From Pseudomonadota bacterium (lineage in GTDB: Bacteria > Pseudomonadota > Alphaproteobacteria > Caulobacterales > Caulobacteraceae), in the NCBI GenBank assembly GCA_023386645.1, contig JAEWJI010000030.1, forward strand, positions 1 through 15,813: DNA of 15,813 bases. Direction: 5' to 3'. Positions 1 through 6,282 of the stretch are shown piece after piece. The notes beneath the pieces were generated by a model. The model had not been told where the DNA came from. It saw nothing but the letters and a program-made list of their open reading frames with translations, and ran no database searches. Within the stretch, counting starts at the first letter, position 1. Every line of letters starts with the position of its first letter. The position numbers and the translations under genes are program-made.

Positions 1-1181
1 AGCTGGCCCACTGGCTGAAGACCCTGACCGGCATGCCGGCGGTGGCGATGAGCCCCAAGGCCGGGGCGCACGGCGAGCTGTGCGGCCTGATGGCCATCCG
101 CGCCGCCCACCGCGCCGCGGGCCACGGCCTGCGCTCGGACAAGCCGCGCAACAAGGTGCTGGTGCCGACCTCGGCCCACGGCACCAATCCGGCCACGGCC
201 GCCTTCGTCGGCTACCAGGTGGTGGAGATCGCCCAGACCGAGGACGGCCGGGTCGATATCAAGGACCTCGAGGCCAAGCTGGGCGACGACGTCGCCGCCA
301 TCATGGTCACCAACCCCAACACCTGCGGCCTGTTCGAGCGCGACATCCTGGAGATCAGCCGGCTGACCCACGCGGCGGGGGCGTATTTCTACTGCGACGG
401 GGCCAATTTCAACGCCATCGTCGGCCGGGTGCGCCCGGGCGACCTCGGCGTCGACGCCATGCACATCAACCTGCACAAGACCTTCTCGACCCCCCACGGC
501 GGCGGCGGGCCGGGCGCAGGTCCGGTGGTGCTGTCCGAGGCGCTGGCCCCCTTCGCCCCGGCCCCGTGGGTGGTGTCGGGCGACGACGGCTTCCGGCTGG
601 AGGAGTTCGCCGAGGGCGAGGCGGCGCAGGCCTTCGGACGCCTGTGCGCCTTCCACGGCCAGATGGGCATGTACGTCCGCGCCCTCAGCTACATGATGAG
701 CCACGGCTCGGACGGGCTGCGGCAGGTGGCCGAGGACGCGGTGCTGAACGCCAACTACATCAAGGCCCGTCTGCAGGACCTGATGAGCCCGGCCTTCCCG
801 GAAGGGCCGTGCATGCACGAGGCCCTGTTCGACGACGAATGGCTGAAGGGCACGGACGTGACCACGCTCGACTTCGCCAAGGCGATGATCGACGAGGGCT
901 TCCACCCGATGACCATGTATTTCCCCCTGGTCGTCCACGGCGCCATGCTGATCGAGCCGACCGAGACGGAGTCCAAGGCCGAGCTGGACCGGTTCATCGA
1001 GGCGACGCGCCTGCTGGCCCAGGCCGCCAAGGCCGGCGATACGGAGCGGTTCAAGGGCGCCCCCTTCCATGCCCCGCTGCGGCGGCTGGACGAGACCCGG
1101 GCGGCCCGTCAGCCCGTTCTGCGCTGGAGCGCGCCGGAAGGGTCGAACCGCCCGGTTGGCGCGGTCGCGGAAAAGTCGTAA
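1..1181 (+). CDS. gcvPB: Glycine dehydrogenase (decarboxylating) subunit 2, GcvPB, 3' part
   Basis: This is the P-protein subunit of the glycine cleavage system. It decarboxylates glycine with PLP and passes the aminomethyl group to lipoyl-GcvH in the cytosol. The gene runs in from the left edge. The reading frame is open from base 3, giving 392 visible residues ending in TAA at 1179-1181; about a quarter of the usual ~520-residue subunit is missing. Seen in sequence: the PLP-binding lysine in the N-L-H-K-T-F-S-T-P-H-G-G-G-G-P-G segment (Lys codon 477-479), the upstream C-D-G-A-N-F-N-A stretch, and T-S-A-H-G-T-N-P-A. This split form is known to pair with GcvPA, whose gene is usually just upstream and so is expected outside the window. 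The C-terminal tail is Pro/Arg-rich and poorly conserved. Family assignment is very secure. Confidence 0.97.
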   Translation, partial: LAHWLKTLTGMPAVAMSPKAGAHGELCGLMAIRAAHRAAGHGLRSDKPRNKVLVPTSAHGTNPATAAFVGYQVVEIAQTEDGRVDIKDLEAKLGDDVAAIMVTNPNTCGLFERDILEISRLTHAAGAYFYCDGANFNAIVGRVRPGDLGVDAMHINLHKTFSTPHGGGGPGAGPVVLSEALAPFAPAPWVVSGDDGFRLEEFAEGEAAQAFGRLCAFHGQMGMYVRALSYMMSHGSDGLRQVAEDAVLNANYIKARLQDLMSPAFPEGPCMHEALFDDEWLKGTDVTTLDFAKAMIDEGFHPMTMYFPLVVHGAMLIEPTETESKAELDRFIEATRLLAQAAKAGDTERFKGAPFHAPLRRLDETRAARQPVLRWSAPEGSNRPVGAVAEKS

Positions 1182-1234
1182 TCACCCGGCTCTTTCGGGC
1201 CACCGTCCGATCCGCTTTTTCGAGCCTGCCGCCC

Positions 1235-1789
1235 ATGCGCCTTCGCGTCGCCGTCCTGACCCTCGCCGCCATCAGCCTGGGAGCCTGTTCGACCGTGCGC
1301 GACCAGATCGGCCTGACCAAGGTCGTTCCGGACGAGTTCGTCACCGTCTCCACCGCCCCACTGACGGTGCCGCCGGAATACGGTCTGCGTCCGCCGACGC
1401 CCGGCCAGCCCCGCCCGCAGGAACTCGCGCCCGAGAGCGCCGCCCGCCAGATCCTGTTGGGCCAGCGGCAGGCCGTGACCCGCACCCCGGGCGAGGCCGC
1501 CCTGGTCACCGCCGCCGGCGGCGATCGCGCCGACCCCCTGGCCCGTTATGTGGTCGATGACGAGTTCGGCGACTTGGCGCACAAGGAAGAGTCGTTCGCC
1601 AATCGCATCCTGTTCTGGCGGCGCGACGACGCTTCGACGCAAGGTCCAACCGTGCGTCCGAGCGGAGAAGGAGAGAGCGCCATCGACGCCGCCAGCGAGC
1701 AGGCGCGTCTTCGGGCGCTCGTCGGTTCGGAACGCGCGATCGTCATCGCCCCCCGTCGATCCAGCGGGTTCAAGCTTCCGGGCCTCTGA
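1235..1789 (+). CDS. bamF: BamF-type outer-membrane lipoprotein (DUF3035 family)
   Basis: A 184-aa lipoprotein. Residues 1-17 are a signal peptide and the lipobox L-G-A-C ends at Cys18. Ser19 follows the cysteine, so retention in the inner membrane is not signalled and the outer membrane is expected. Residues 29-52 (K-V-V-P-D-E-F, then A-P-L-T-V-P-P-E-Y-G-L-R-P-P) match the PDEF...PL..PP signature of DUF3035. That family includes BamF, a subunit of the Caulobacter beta-barrel assembly complex. The rest is low-complexity and probably extended. I chose the ATG at 1235 because it places the lipobox correctly; no clear Shine-Dalgarno precedes it. The gene lies 53 bp after gcvPB, perhaps by read-through. 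From memory, many alphaproteobacteria place this gene after lspA; here lspA lies about 4 kb away on the other strand. Confidence 0.85.
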   Translation: MRLRVAVLTLAAISLGACSTVRDQIGLTKVVPDEFVTVSTAPLTVPPEYGLRPPTPGQPRPQELAPESAARQILLGQRQAVTRTPGEAALVTAAGGDRADPLARYVVDDEFGDLAHKEESFANRILFWRRDDASTQGPTVRPSGEGESAIDAASEQARLRALVGSERAIVIAPRRSSGFKLPGL

Positions 1790-1826
1790 GTCGTCGCGCG
1801 GCCGAGTGTCGCGGCAAAGAAAATCC

Positions 1827-1853
1827 TTTTCAGCCCGGAGCTTAGGCTAGATC
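1827..1853 (+). promoter_or_regulatory. Candidate promoter 1 of the atp (F0) operon
   Basis: The box GCTAGATC (1846-1853) is an exact match to the Caulobacter housekeeping -10 consensus GCTANAWC, as I recall it. Twelve bases upstream, TTTTCAG (1827-1833) is a weak match to TTGACGS, and the spacing fits the 10-14 range. It lies in the 155-bp gap before atpI. Prediction only. Confidence 0.4.
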
Positions 1854-1862
1854 CTGTCCGCC

Positions 1863-1889
1863 TTGACCTGCGGAGCCGCCGCCTATAGG
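1863..1889 (+). promoter_or_regulatory. Candidate promoter 2 of the atp (F0) operon
   Basis: TTGACCT (1863-1869) is a near-consensus -35. After 12 bases comes CCTATAGG (1882-1889), which keeps the core CTAnA of the Caulobacter -10 box. It would start transcription about 50 bases before the atpI ATG. It may act alone or in tandem with candidate 1. The better -35 is here and the better -10 is in candidate 1. Confidence 0.4.
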
Positions 1890-1944
1890 TTCCGCGCCGA
1901 ATTCAGACCCCCTCCGGCGTTCGCGCAGGAGTGCTGAGGCCGCT

Positions 1945-2304
1945 ATGTCCATGCCACCGGAATCGCGCGAAGAGACGATCGCTCGTCTCAACCGAAGCGC
2001 ATCCGATCTGGAGGCGCGAACCGAGTCCAAGCTGGCTCAGGAGCTCGCCGGACAAAAGGCGGCGGGTCAGGCCTGGAAGATCATCGCCGACCTGTTCGGG
2101 GGGGTGTTCGTGGGCCTGGCGATCGGCTTTGGGGTCGATCACTTCGCCGGCACGACGCCGGTCGGTATCATCAGTGGGGTCCTCCTGGGCTTCGCTCTCT
2201 CTGTCTGGATGGCGTGGCGAACCGCGCAGCGCATTCAGGCCGAGGCCCGCCAATCCGGGGTGCAGCCGCAGGCGGTACCCTTCGACGACGACGAAGACGC
2301 TTAA
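1945..2304 (+). CDS. atpI: ATP synthase protein I (AtpI)
   Basis: A small membrane protein (119 aa) at the head of the F0 operon. AtpI is known as an assembly and chaperone factor for the c-ring; it is not part of the finished enzyme. Seen in sequence: a charged N-terminal helix (1-45), two membrane segments (about 49-66 and 73-91) with the G-F-G-V-D-H turn between them typical of AtpI, and an acidic D-D-D-E-D-A end. GAGG (1936-1939) is placed 5 nt before the ATG, with a second purine run AGGAG at 1927-1931. An in-frame Met3 is a possible alternative start. The stop at 2302-2304 is 7 nt from atpB, so translation is probably coupled. Confidence 0.9.
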   Translation: MSMPPESREETIARLNRSASDLEARTESKLAQELAGQKAAGQAWKIIADLFGGVFVGLAIGFGVDHFAGTTPVGIISGVLLGFALSVWMAWRTAQRIQAEARQSGVQPQAVPFDDDEDA

Positions 2305-2311
2305 GGTTTCG

Positions 2312-3085
2312 ATGGCCGATCCGCTTCACCAGTTCCAGATCAACAAGATCGTGGACCTGCCCGACGTCACCGTTCCGGGGTTGGGTGTGGTCGATCTGGC
2401 GTTCACCAACTCACACCTGGCGATGACCATCGCCTTCGTGGTGGTGGTCGGCTTCCTGGCCGCCGTCACCTCGGGCGCCAAGGTCGTTCCTGGCCGTCTG
2501 CAGGCCGTGGGCGAGACCCTGTTCGGCATGATCGACAACATGACGGACTCCATCATCGGTCACGACGGCCGCAAGTATTTCCCGTTCGTCTTCACGATCT
2601 TCACCTTCATCCTCGGCATGAACCTGCTCGGCATGTTCCTGTCGTTCACGGCCACCAGCCAACTGGCGGTGACCGCCACCTTCGCCATCATCACCTTTGG
2701 CCTCGTCGTGGTCGTTGGCCTGGTGAAGAACGGCGCGGGCTTCCTGTCCCTGTTCTGGCCGACCGGCGCGCCCCTGGTGATGCGCCCTGTGGTGGGCCTG
2801 ATCGAGTTCTTCTCCTTCCTGCTGCGCCCGATCACCCTGATGCTGCGTCTGTTCGGGAACATGATGGGCGGCCACATCGCGCTTAAGGTGTTCGCCGGCT
2901 TCGTGGCCACCGCCGTGGTCGGCGCCGCCGGCTGGTTCGGCGTCCTGATCTTCCCGCTGTCGCTGGGAATGACGGTCGGCCTGACCGCGCTCGAGTTTCT
3001 CGTGGCCTTCCTTCAGGCCTTCGTCTTCGCCGTTCTGACCTGCATCTACCTGAACGATGTGGTCAACCTGGGCCACGGCCACTAA
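2312..3085 (+). CDS. atpB: F0F1 ATP synthase subunit a
   Basis: This 257-aa inner-membrane protein forms the two proton half-channels of F0 against the c-ring. The essential arginine is visible as Arg179 in L-M-L-R-L-F-G-N-M-M-G-G-H (codon 2846-2848), equivalent to E. coli Arg210. Gln235 in F-L-Q-A-F-V-F-A-V-L-T matches the conserved glutamine of the last helix. Five or more hydrophobic segments are evident. I chose the ATG at 2312 because M-A-D-P-L-H-Q-F is the usual alphaproteobacterial N-terminus and it follows atpI by 7 nt; the frame is open further upstream only across atpI. A 47-nt gap leads to atpE. Length is normal for the family. Confidence 0.98.
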   Translation: MADPLHQFQINKIVDLPDVTVPGLGVVDLAFTNSHLAMTIAFVVVVGFLAAVTSGAKVVPGRLQAVGETLFGMIDNMTDSIIGHDGRKYFPFVFTIFTFILGMNLLGMFLSFTATSQLAVTATFAIITFGLVVVVGLVKNGAGFLSLFWPTGAPLVMRPVVGLIEFFSFLLRPITLMLRLFGNMMGGHIALKVFAGFVATAVVGAAGWFGVLIFPLSLGMTVGLTALEFLVAFLQAFVFAVLTCIYLNDVVNLGHGH

Positions 3086-3132
3086 CGGTCCACCCAGTTC
3101 ACCTTCCAACCCAAACTAGGACTTAGAGAACC

Positions 3133-3357
3133 ATGGAAGCAGAAGCCGCCAAGCTCATCGGCGCCGGTATCGCGATGTCGGGCATGATCGGCGCCGGCAT
3201 CGGCGTCGGCAACATCTTCGGCAACTTCGTCGCGGGCGCCCTGCGCAACCCGTCGGCCGCCGCGTCGCAAGTCGGCAACCTGTTCGTCGGCGCCGCCCTG
3301 GCCGAAGCCCTGGGCATCCTCGCCTTCGTCATGGGCATCCTGATCTGGATCTCCTGA
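3133..3357 (+). CDS. atpE: F0F1 ATP synthase subunit c
   Basis: The proteolipid that forms the rotating c-ring. It has 74 aa in two membrane helices (about 8-31 and 47-72) joined by a polar loop R-N-P (38-40), the variant of the RQP loop common in alphaproteobacteria. The proton-carrying acid is Glu58 in A-L-A-E-A-L-G-I. The first helix is rich in the G-x-G-x-G pattern (G-A-G-I-G-V-G) needed for tight helix packing. The ATG at 3133 follows AGGA (3118-3121). As in all F0 operons this product is needed in roughly tenfold excess, and a strong hairpin lies just after its stop codon (3371-3406). Confidence 0.98.
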   Translation: MEAEAAKLIGAGIAMSGMIGAGIGVGNIFGNFVAGALRNPSAAASQVGNLFVGAALAEALGILAFVMGILIWIS

Positions 3358-3370
3358 TCCAGATCCGCTG

Positions 3371-3406
3371 ACGCCGGGCGGATGTCTTCGGACATCCGTC
3401 CAGCGT
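3371..3406 (+). promoter_or_regulatory. Intercistronic hairpin between atpE and atpF'
   Basis: A stem of 11 bp (3376-3386 with 3391-3401, one G.U pair) is capped by the extra-stable C(UUCG)G tetraloop (3387-3390). After a single C/A mismatch it is extended by 4 bp (ACGC 3371-3374 with GCGT 3403-3406). No T-run follows, so it is not a standard intrinsic terminator. It sits 13 nt after the atpE stop and 31 nt before atpF'. Likely roles are protection of upstream atpE mRNA from 3' decay, an RNase processing point, or partial termination, any of which would help give excess subunit c. The structure is read directly; the role is inferred. Confidence 0.8.
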
Positions 3407-3437
3407 TCGCCGCTCACATCGAACAGCGACAGACCTC

Positions 3438-4037
3438 ATGGCCGCCCACACGCCTTCCGTACCGATTCCGCCCGGCTCGACCGAGCCGAACCTGGGTGAA
3501 ACCCCGGCCGAGGCGACGCATGCCACGACCGAGGTCGCGCACGGCGGCGATCACGGCGAATCCGGCGGCCTGCCGCAGTTCCAGTTCGAGCACTGGGGCG
3601 GCCAGATCATCTATCTGGTCTTCCTGTTCCTCGTTCTCTACGCGCTGATCGCCAAGGTCTTCGCCCCGCGCATGCGCCGGGTGTTCGACGAGCGCGAGCA
3701 GACCATCTCCGGCGCAGTCTCCGCCGCCCGCCAGGTCCAGACCGAAGCGGCCCAGCAGGCCGAGGCCGCCAAGCGTGAAGTAGAGGATGCCCGCGCCGCC
3801 TCGCGCGCCACCGCCGCCGCCGCCAAGGCCCGCGTGAACGAAGAGACCAACGCCCGCGCCGCCGCCGAAGAGGCCGTGGTCGCCGAGCGCATCGCCGCGG
3901 CCGAGGCCGGCATCGCCCAGACCCGTGACGCGGCCATGGTCAATGTTTCGACCATCGCGGCCGACACCGCCGCGGCGATCGTGGAGCGTCTCACCGGCAA
4001 GGCGCCCACTCCCGCCGAACTCAAGGGCGTCGCCTGA
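3438..4037 (+). CDS. atpG: F0F1 ATP synthase subunit b' (second stator b-type subunit)
   Basis: This is the diverged b-type subunit of the peripheral stalk (also called atpF'), found with b in alphaproteobacteria and cyanobacteria. It has 199 aa: a long polar N-terminus (1-52) with a His/Asp/Gly patch (H-G-G-D-H-G), one membrane segment (about 56-74, Q-I-I-Y-L-V-F-L-F-L-V-L-Y), then F-A-P-R-M-R-R-V-F-D-E-R and an Ala/Glu-rich coiled coil to about residue 170. The ATG at 3438 has only a weak purine-rich lead, so the exact start is less certain than the gene. Its stop overlaps the atpF start by one base (TGATG), which implies translational coupling and equal amounts of b' and b. Confidence 0.95.
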   Translation: MAAHTPSVPIPPGSTEPNLGETPAEATHATTEVAHGGDHGESGGLPQFQFEHWGGQIIYLVFLFLVLYALIAKVFAPRMRRVFDEREQTISGAVSAARQVQTEAAQQAEAAKREVEDARAASRATAAAAKARVNEETNARAAAEEAVVAERIAAAEAGIAQTRDAAMVNVSTIAADTAAAIVERLTGKAPTPAELKGVA

Positions 4038-4549
4038 TGGAATTCTTCAACCCCCACCTCTACGACCTCGAGAACCCGGAGCTCTGGGTCGCGGTCGGCC
4101 TATTCCTGTTCCTGGCCATCGTCGTCTTTTCGGGCGCGCTGAAGATGGTCGGCGGGGCGCTGGACGCCAAGGCCGCCAAGATCCAGTCCGAACTGGACGA
4201 GGCCGCGCGCCTGCGCGCCGAGGCCGAGGCTCTGCTGGCCCAGATCCGTCAGGAGAAGGCCGAGGCCGAGGCCCAGGCCGCCGAGATGCTGGCCTCCGCC
4301 GAGGCCGACGCGCGTCGGCTGGAGCAGGAGTCGCGCGCCAAGCTTGAGGAATCACTCGCGCGCCGTCAGGCGCTCGCCGAGCGTCGGATCGCCCAAGCCG
4401 AGGCCCAGGCCGCGGCCGAGGTGAAGGCCGCCGCCGTGGACATGGCTGTCCAGACCGCAGAACGCATCCTGACCGCCCGCGCGGCGGCGCAGACCAGCGA
4501 CCCGCTGCTGGACGACGCCATCGCCCAGATCGGCCAGCGCCTGAACTAG
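4037..4549 (+). CDS. atpF: F0F1 ATP synthase subunit b
   Basis: The peripheral stalk subunit, 170 aa, which links subunit a to F1. A short N-terminus precedes one membrane helix (about 16-35, E-L-W-V-A-V-G-L-F-L-F-L), then D-A-K-A-A-K-I-Q-S-E-L-D-E-A and a long Ala/Glu/Arg coiled coil to about residue 150, the usual b architecture. Its start codon overlaps the atpF' stop. It is the last gene of the operon: the gene after it is convergent and ends 50 bp away, with a hairpin between. The F1 genes are not here, the usual split of F0 and F1 clusters in alphaproteobacteria. Confidence 0.97.
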   Translation: MEFFNPHLYDLENPELWVAVGLFLFLAIVVFSGALKMVGGALDAKAAKIQSELDEAARLRAEAEALLAQIRQEKAEAEAQAAEMLASAEADARRLEQESRAKLEESLARRQALAERRIAQAEAQAAAEVKAAAVDMAVQTAERILTARAAAQTSDPLLDDAIAQIGQRLN

Positions 4550-4562
4550 AGCCACGACAGCT

Positions 4563-4588
4563 GGGCGGGAACCCTCGGGTCCCCGCCT
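4563..4588. terminator. Hairpin between convergent atpF and the DUF6789-like gene
   Basis: GGCGGG (4564-4569) pairs with CCCGCC (4582-4587). An inner A/C mismatch is followed by ACC-CTCG-GGT, and a G.T pair closes the base. The structure reads the same from both strands and lies between two genes that end towards each other (stops at 4549 and 4599), so it may end transcripts from both sides. There is no T-tract on either side, so Rho help or simple 3' end protection is more likely than intrinsic termination. Confidence 0.55.
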
Positions 4589-4598
4589 CAGTTGCTCC

Positions 4599-5072
4599 CT
4601 ACATCGCCGGGGCTGCGCCCGTGACTTCGCGGGCCATCCGCTTCTCGCGCGCCACCAGCCGGGCATAGACATTGCCCAGCACCACGCCGAACACCGCGTG
4701 GTTGATCAGCATCCAGCCGATCGTGCCGAAGCCCGACTGGCTCTGGAATGTGCGTGCGCTGGCGAACAGGAACACGCCCAGCATCATCAGGACGAAGGCC
4801 CCGACGGCGAACAGAATGCCCTTGGTCTCGGCCGTGTCCGTCGGCAGCCTGGGACACAGGATGCCGAACAGGCCGCCCAGCACCACCGTGCCGCTGACGA
4901 AGTGGGCGACCCAGCCCACGGCCAGATTGCCCGGCATGCCGATCAGCCCGGCCACCACCCCCGGAAAAGGATCGAACCAGGGCCCGGCCAGCAGGTTCAC
5001 GGCCTCCAGGATGGAAACGGCTACGGTCGCGGCGAAGCCTGCGATCATGCCTTTTTGTATGCGTGACATCAT
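4599..5072 (-). CDS. DUF6789-like integral membrane protein
   Basis: A 157-aa protein with about four membrane segments: K-G-M-I-A-G-F-A-A-T near the N-terminus, the G-N-L-A-V-G-W-V-A-H-F-V-S-G-T-V-V-L-G stretch, K-G-I-L-F-A-V-G-A-F-V-L-M-M, and a C-terminal H-A-V-F-G-V-V-L-G-N-V-Y-A. This order (KGMIAGF, GW..HF..GT, KGI.FG..A, H..FG..LG..Y) is what I recall of DUF6789 proteins, a family without known function. The open frame continues upstream to 5237. The start is the ATG at 5072 because GGGAGG (5083-5088) lies 10 nt upstream and the upstream translation is Pro/Arg-rich noise. A second ATG follows at 5069. A hairpin (5095-5115) lies just upstream of the ribosome-binding site. Confidence 0.75.
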   Translation of the reverse strand: MMSRIQKGMIAGFAATVAVSILEAVNLLAGPWFDPFPGVVAGLIGMPGNLAVGWVAHFVSGTVVLGGLFGILCPRLPTDTAETKGILFAVGAFVLMMLGVFLFASARTFQSQSGFGTIGWMLINHAVFGVVLGNVYARLVAREKRMAREVTGAAPAM

Positions 5073-5094
5073 GATTTGAGCGCCTCCCAACGCT

Positions 5095-5115
5095 CGGCGC
5101 CATTGTCTGGCGCTG
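5095..5115 (-). promoter_or_regulatory. Hairpin just upstream of the DUF6789-like gene's ribosome-binding site
   Basis: CGGCGCCA (5095-5102) pairs with TGGCGCTG (5108-5115), with one G.U pair and a 5-nt loop. It ends 6 nt before the GGGAGG ribosome-binding site of the gene starting at 5072. It could affect mRNA stability or ribosome access, or be the remnant of a transcript end for the upstream gene. No T-run is present. Structure seen, role unknown. Confidence 0.4.
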
Positions 5116-5184
5116 GAAAGCATACGCCTGTCGCGCGAAGCCGGGAGGCGGGGGAGTTCACAAAACCGTGCGCGGCGAACGCCG

Positions 5185-5589
5185 TCAGGCGGTGGCGGTC
5201 GCGGCGGGGGGAGCGAAGGCGTTGCGCCATGCGCCACGGACGGTCTTGCGAACCCGCGACAACCGCCGATGCGCGCGCTCCAGCATCATTTTTTCGACCC
5301 TCAGTGCCTGCTGCCAGAACACCGGCGCGATCTCCGGCCGTTTGCGCATCAGCCGCCGCATGGGGAAGAACACCTTCGGCCGCGCCCTCTGCGCGCGGAT
5401 GAAAGCCCGCTTGGCTGCGTAGGAATTCTTGAGGATCAGGACCAGCCCGGCGACCGCGATGGGCAGGCCGAAGGGTCCGGGCAGCGGCGCAATCAAGATC
5501 CCGGCCAGGACAAGAACCCCGCCCGCCGCCATCAGAGCCGCCTTGCCGGCGCGGGCCAGCAGGTTGGACTTCAGCGACCCCAGATCCAT
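5185..5589 (-). CDS. Small membrane protein, PGPGW-like
   Basis: A 134-aa protein. A short N-terminal amphipathic part (M-D-L-G-S-L-K-S-N-L-L) leads into a hydrophobic hairpin of about residues 18-54 with the turn A-P-L-P-G-P-F-G-L-P between two helices, then a strongly basic Arg/Lys-rich cytoplasmic tail. The P-L-P-G-P-F-G-L-P turn resembles small PGPGW transmembrane proteins, but the exact PGPGW string is absent, so the family call is tentative. The start at 5589 is well supported by a perfect AGGAGG (5597-5602) with a 7-nt spacer; longer starts in the frame (to 5637) lack this. It lies 104 bp after lspA on the same strand. Function unknown. Confidence 0.7.
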   Translation of the reverse strand: MDLGSLKSNLLARAGKAALMAAGGVLVLAGILIAPLPGPFGLPIAVAGLVLILKNSYAAKRAFIRAQRARPKVFFPMRRLMRKRPEIAPVFWQQALRVEKMMLERAHRRLSRVRKTVRGAWRNAFAPPAATATA

Positions 5590-5693
5590 TCCGAATCCTC
5601 CTGACCCGCTTCGAGGTCGATGGACCACGATAGCCATGTCCCCTTTACAAACCGCTGTTGCGGCTGAACCGGGGCCGGACGGTGAAGGTTTCG

Positions 5694-6179
5694 TCAGGTC
5701 GCCTGGCGGCGCTCGCTGATCAGACTATCGACGAGCAGCAGGACCACGCCGACGGTGATGGCGCTGTCGGCGACGTTGAAGATCCACGGAAACAGGCCCG
5801 TGCCGGAGAAGTCGATGAAGTCGACGACGCCGCCGAAACGGATGCGGTCGATCACATTGCCGAGCGCCCCGCCCATGACCAGGCCGATCGCGCTGATCAG
5901 CAGGCGGCGCTCGACGCGTGTCGCCCACCAGGCCAGGCCGCCGGCCACCAGGATGGAGAAGGCGCTGAGCGCCCACCGCCCCGCCCCGCCCCCGAACAGG
6001 CCGAAGGAGACGCCGTCGTTGAGCACGAAGGTGAGATTGAAGACCGGTGGCGCGACGAGCACCCGACCCACCTCGCGCAGCTCCAGGCCGTAGAGCACCC
6101 AGGCCTTGGTCAACTGGTCGATCAGGACGATCAGGGCCGCGAAGGCGTAGGCGGCGAAGGCGATGCGAGGGATCTTCAT
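5694..6179 (-). CDS. lspA: Signal peptidase II (lipoprotein signal peptidase)
   Basis: This is the membrane aspartyl protease that cuts the signal peptide from diacylglyceryl-prolipoproteins. It has 161 aa and four membrane helices. The two catalytic aspartates are visible as Asp111 in G-N-V-I-D-R and Asp138 in F-N-V-A-D-S, matching E. coli Asp114 and Asp141. The conserved N-x-x-F-V-L-N-D-G-V-S-F-G motif (N-terminal third) and V-D-F-I-D-F are also present. The ATG at 6179 gives the standard N-terminus; a GTG two codons earlier (6185) is a possible alternative. It follows ileS by 103 bp on the same strand, the common ileS-lspA pair. Likely clients in this window are the lipoproteins at 1235-1789 and 10020-10550. 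Confidence 0.97.
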   Translation of the reverse strand: MKIPRIAFAAYAFAALIVLIDQLTKAWVLYGLELREVGRVLVAPPVFNLTFVLNDGVSFGLFGGGAGRWALSAFSILVAGGLAWWATRVERRLLISAIGLVMGGALGNVIDRIRFGGVVDFIDFSGTGLFPWIFNVADSAITVGVVLLLVDSLISERRQAT

Positions 6180-6216
6180 GGGCACTCGGCGAAGCTCGGG
6201 CAGGCGCGCTTAGCAG

Positions 6217-6256
6217 GAAGGGCGCGGGATGGCTAATGGTGAAGCCGTCGCCCTTC
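6217..6256 (-). promoter_or_regulatory. Inverted repeat between ileS and lspA
   Basis: GAAGGGCG (6217-6224) is a perfect 8-bp inverted match to CGCCCTTC (6249-6256), and an inner GGCT (6231-6234) pairs with AGCC (6243-6246). It occupies the middle of the 103-bp ileS-lspA gap. No T-tract follows on the minus strand, so processing, partial termination or mRNA stabilisation between the two genes is more likely than a full stop. The same gap holds an 11-bp direct repeat. Confidence 0.5.
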
Positions 6257-6276
6257 TCACGTTCAGGCGCGGGATG
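6221..6276. repeat. 11-bp direct repeat in the ileS-lspA gap
   Basis: GGCGCGGGATG occurs at 6221-6231 and again at 6266-6276, 45 bp apart and in the same orientation. The first copy overlaps the left arm of the intergenic hairpin. In such GC-rich DNA an 11-mer repeat this close is notable but could be chance. Confidence 0.5.
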
Positions 6277-6282
6277 ACGGGG

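Noticed and set aside
80..1234. Long in-frame extension upstream of bamF through gcvPB
   Set aside because: The translation is Arg/Gly/Pro-rich out-of-frame gcvPB; the lipobox requires a start at 1235.
2411..3109. Open frame of 232 codons antisense to atpB
   Set aside because: Composition is almost only Glu, Gln, Gly, His and Asp, as expected from reading membrane-protein codons backwards; atpB is certain.
4200..4300. Repeated GCCGAG triplet pairs in atpF
   Set aside because: Explained by the Ala-Glu heptad pattern of the b-subunit coiled coil.
5162..5184. Small hairpin with a short T-run after the PGPGW-like gene on the minus strand
   Set aside because: The stem is only 4 bp and the four Ts are 7 bases from it, too weak for a terminator call.
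5618..5650. Possible promoter on the minus strand before the PGPGW-like gene (TTGTAAA with a GCTATCGT box)
   Set aside because: The spacer is one base short of the expected range and both boxes deviate, so it is not strong enough to list.
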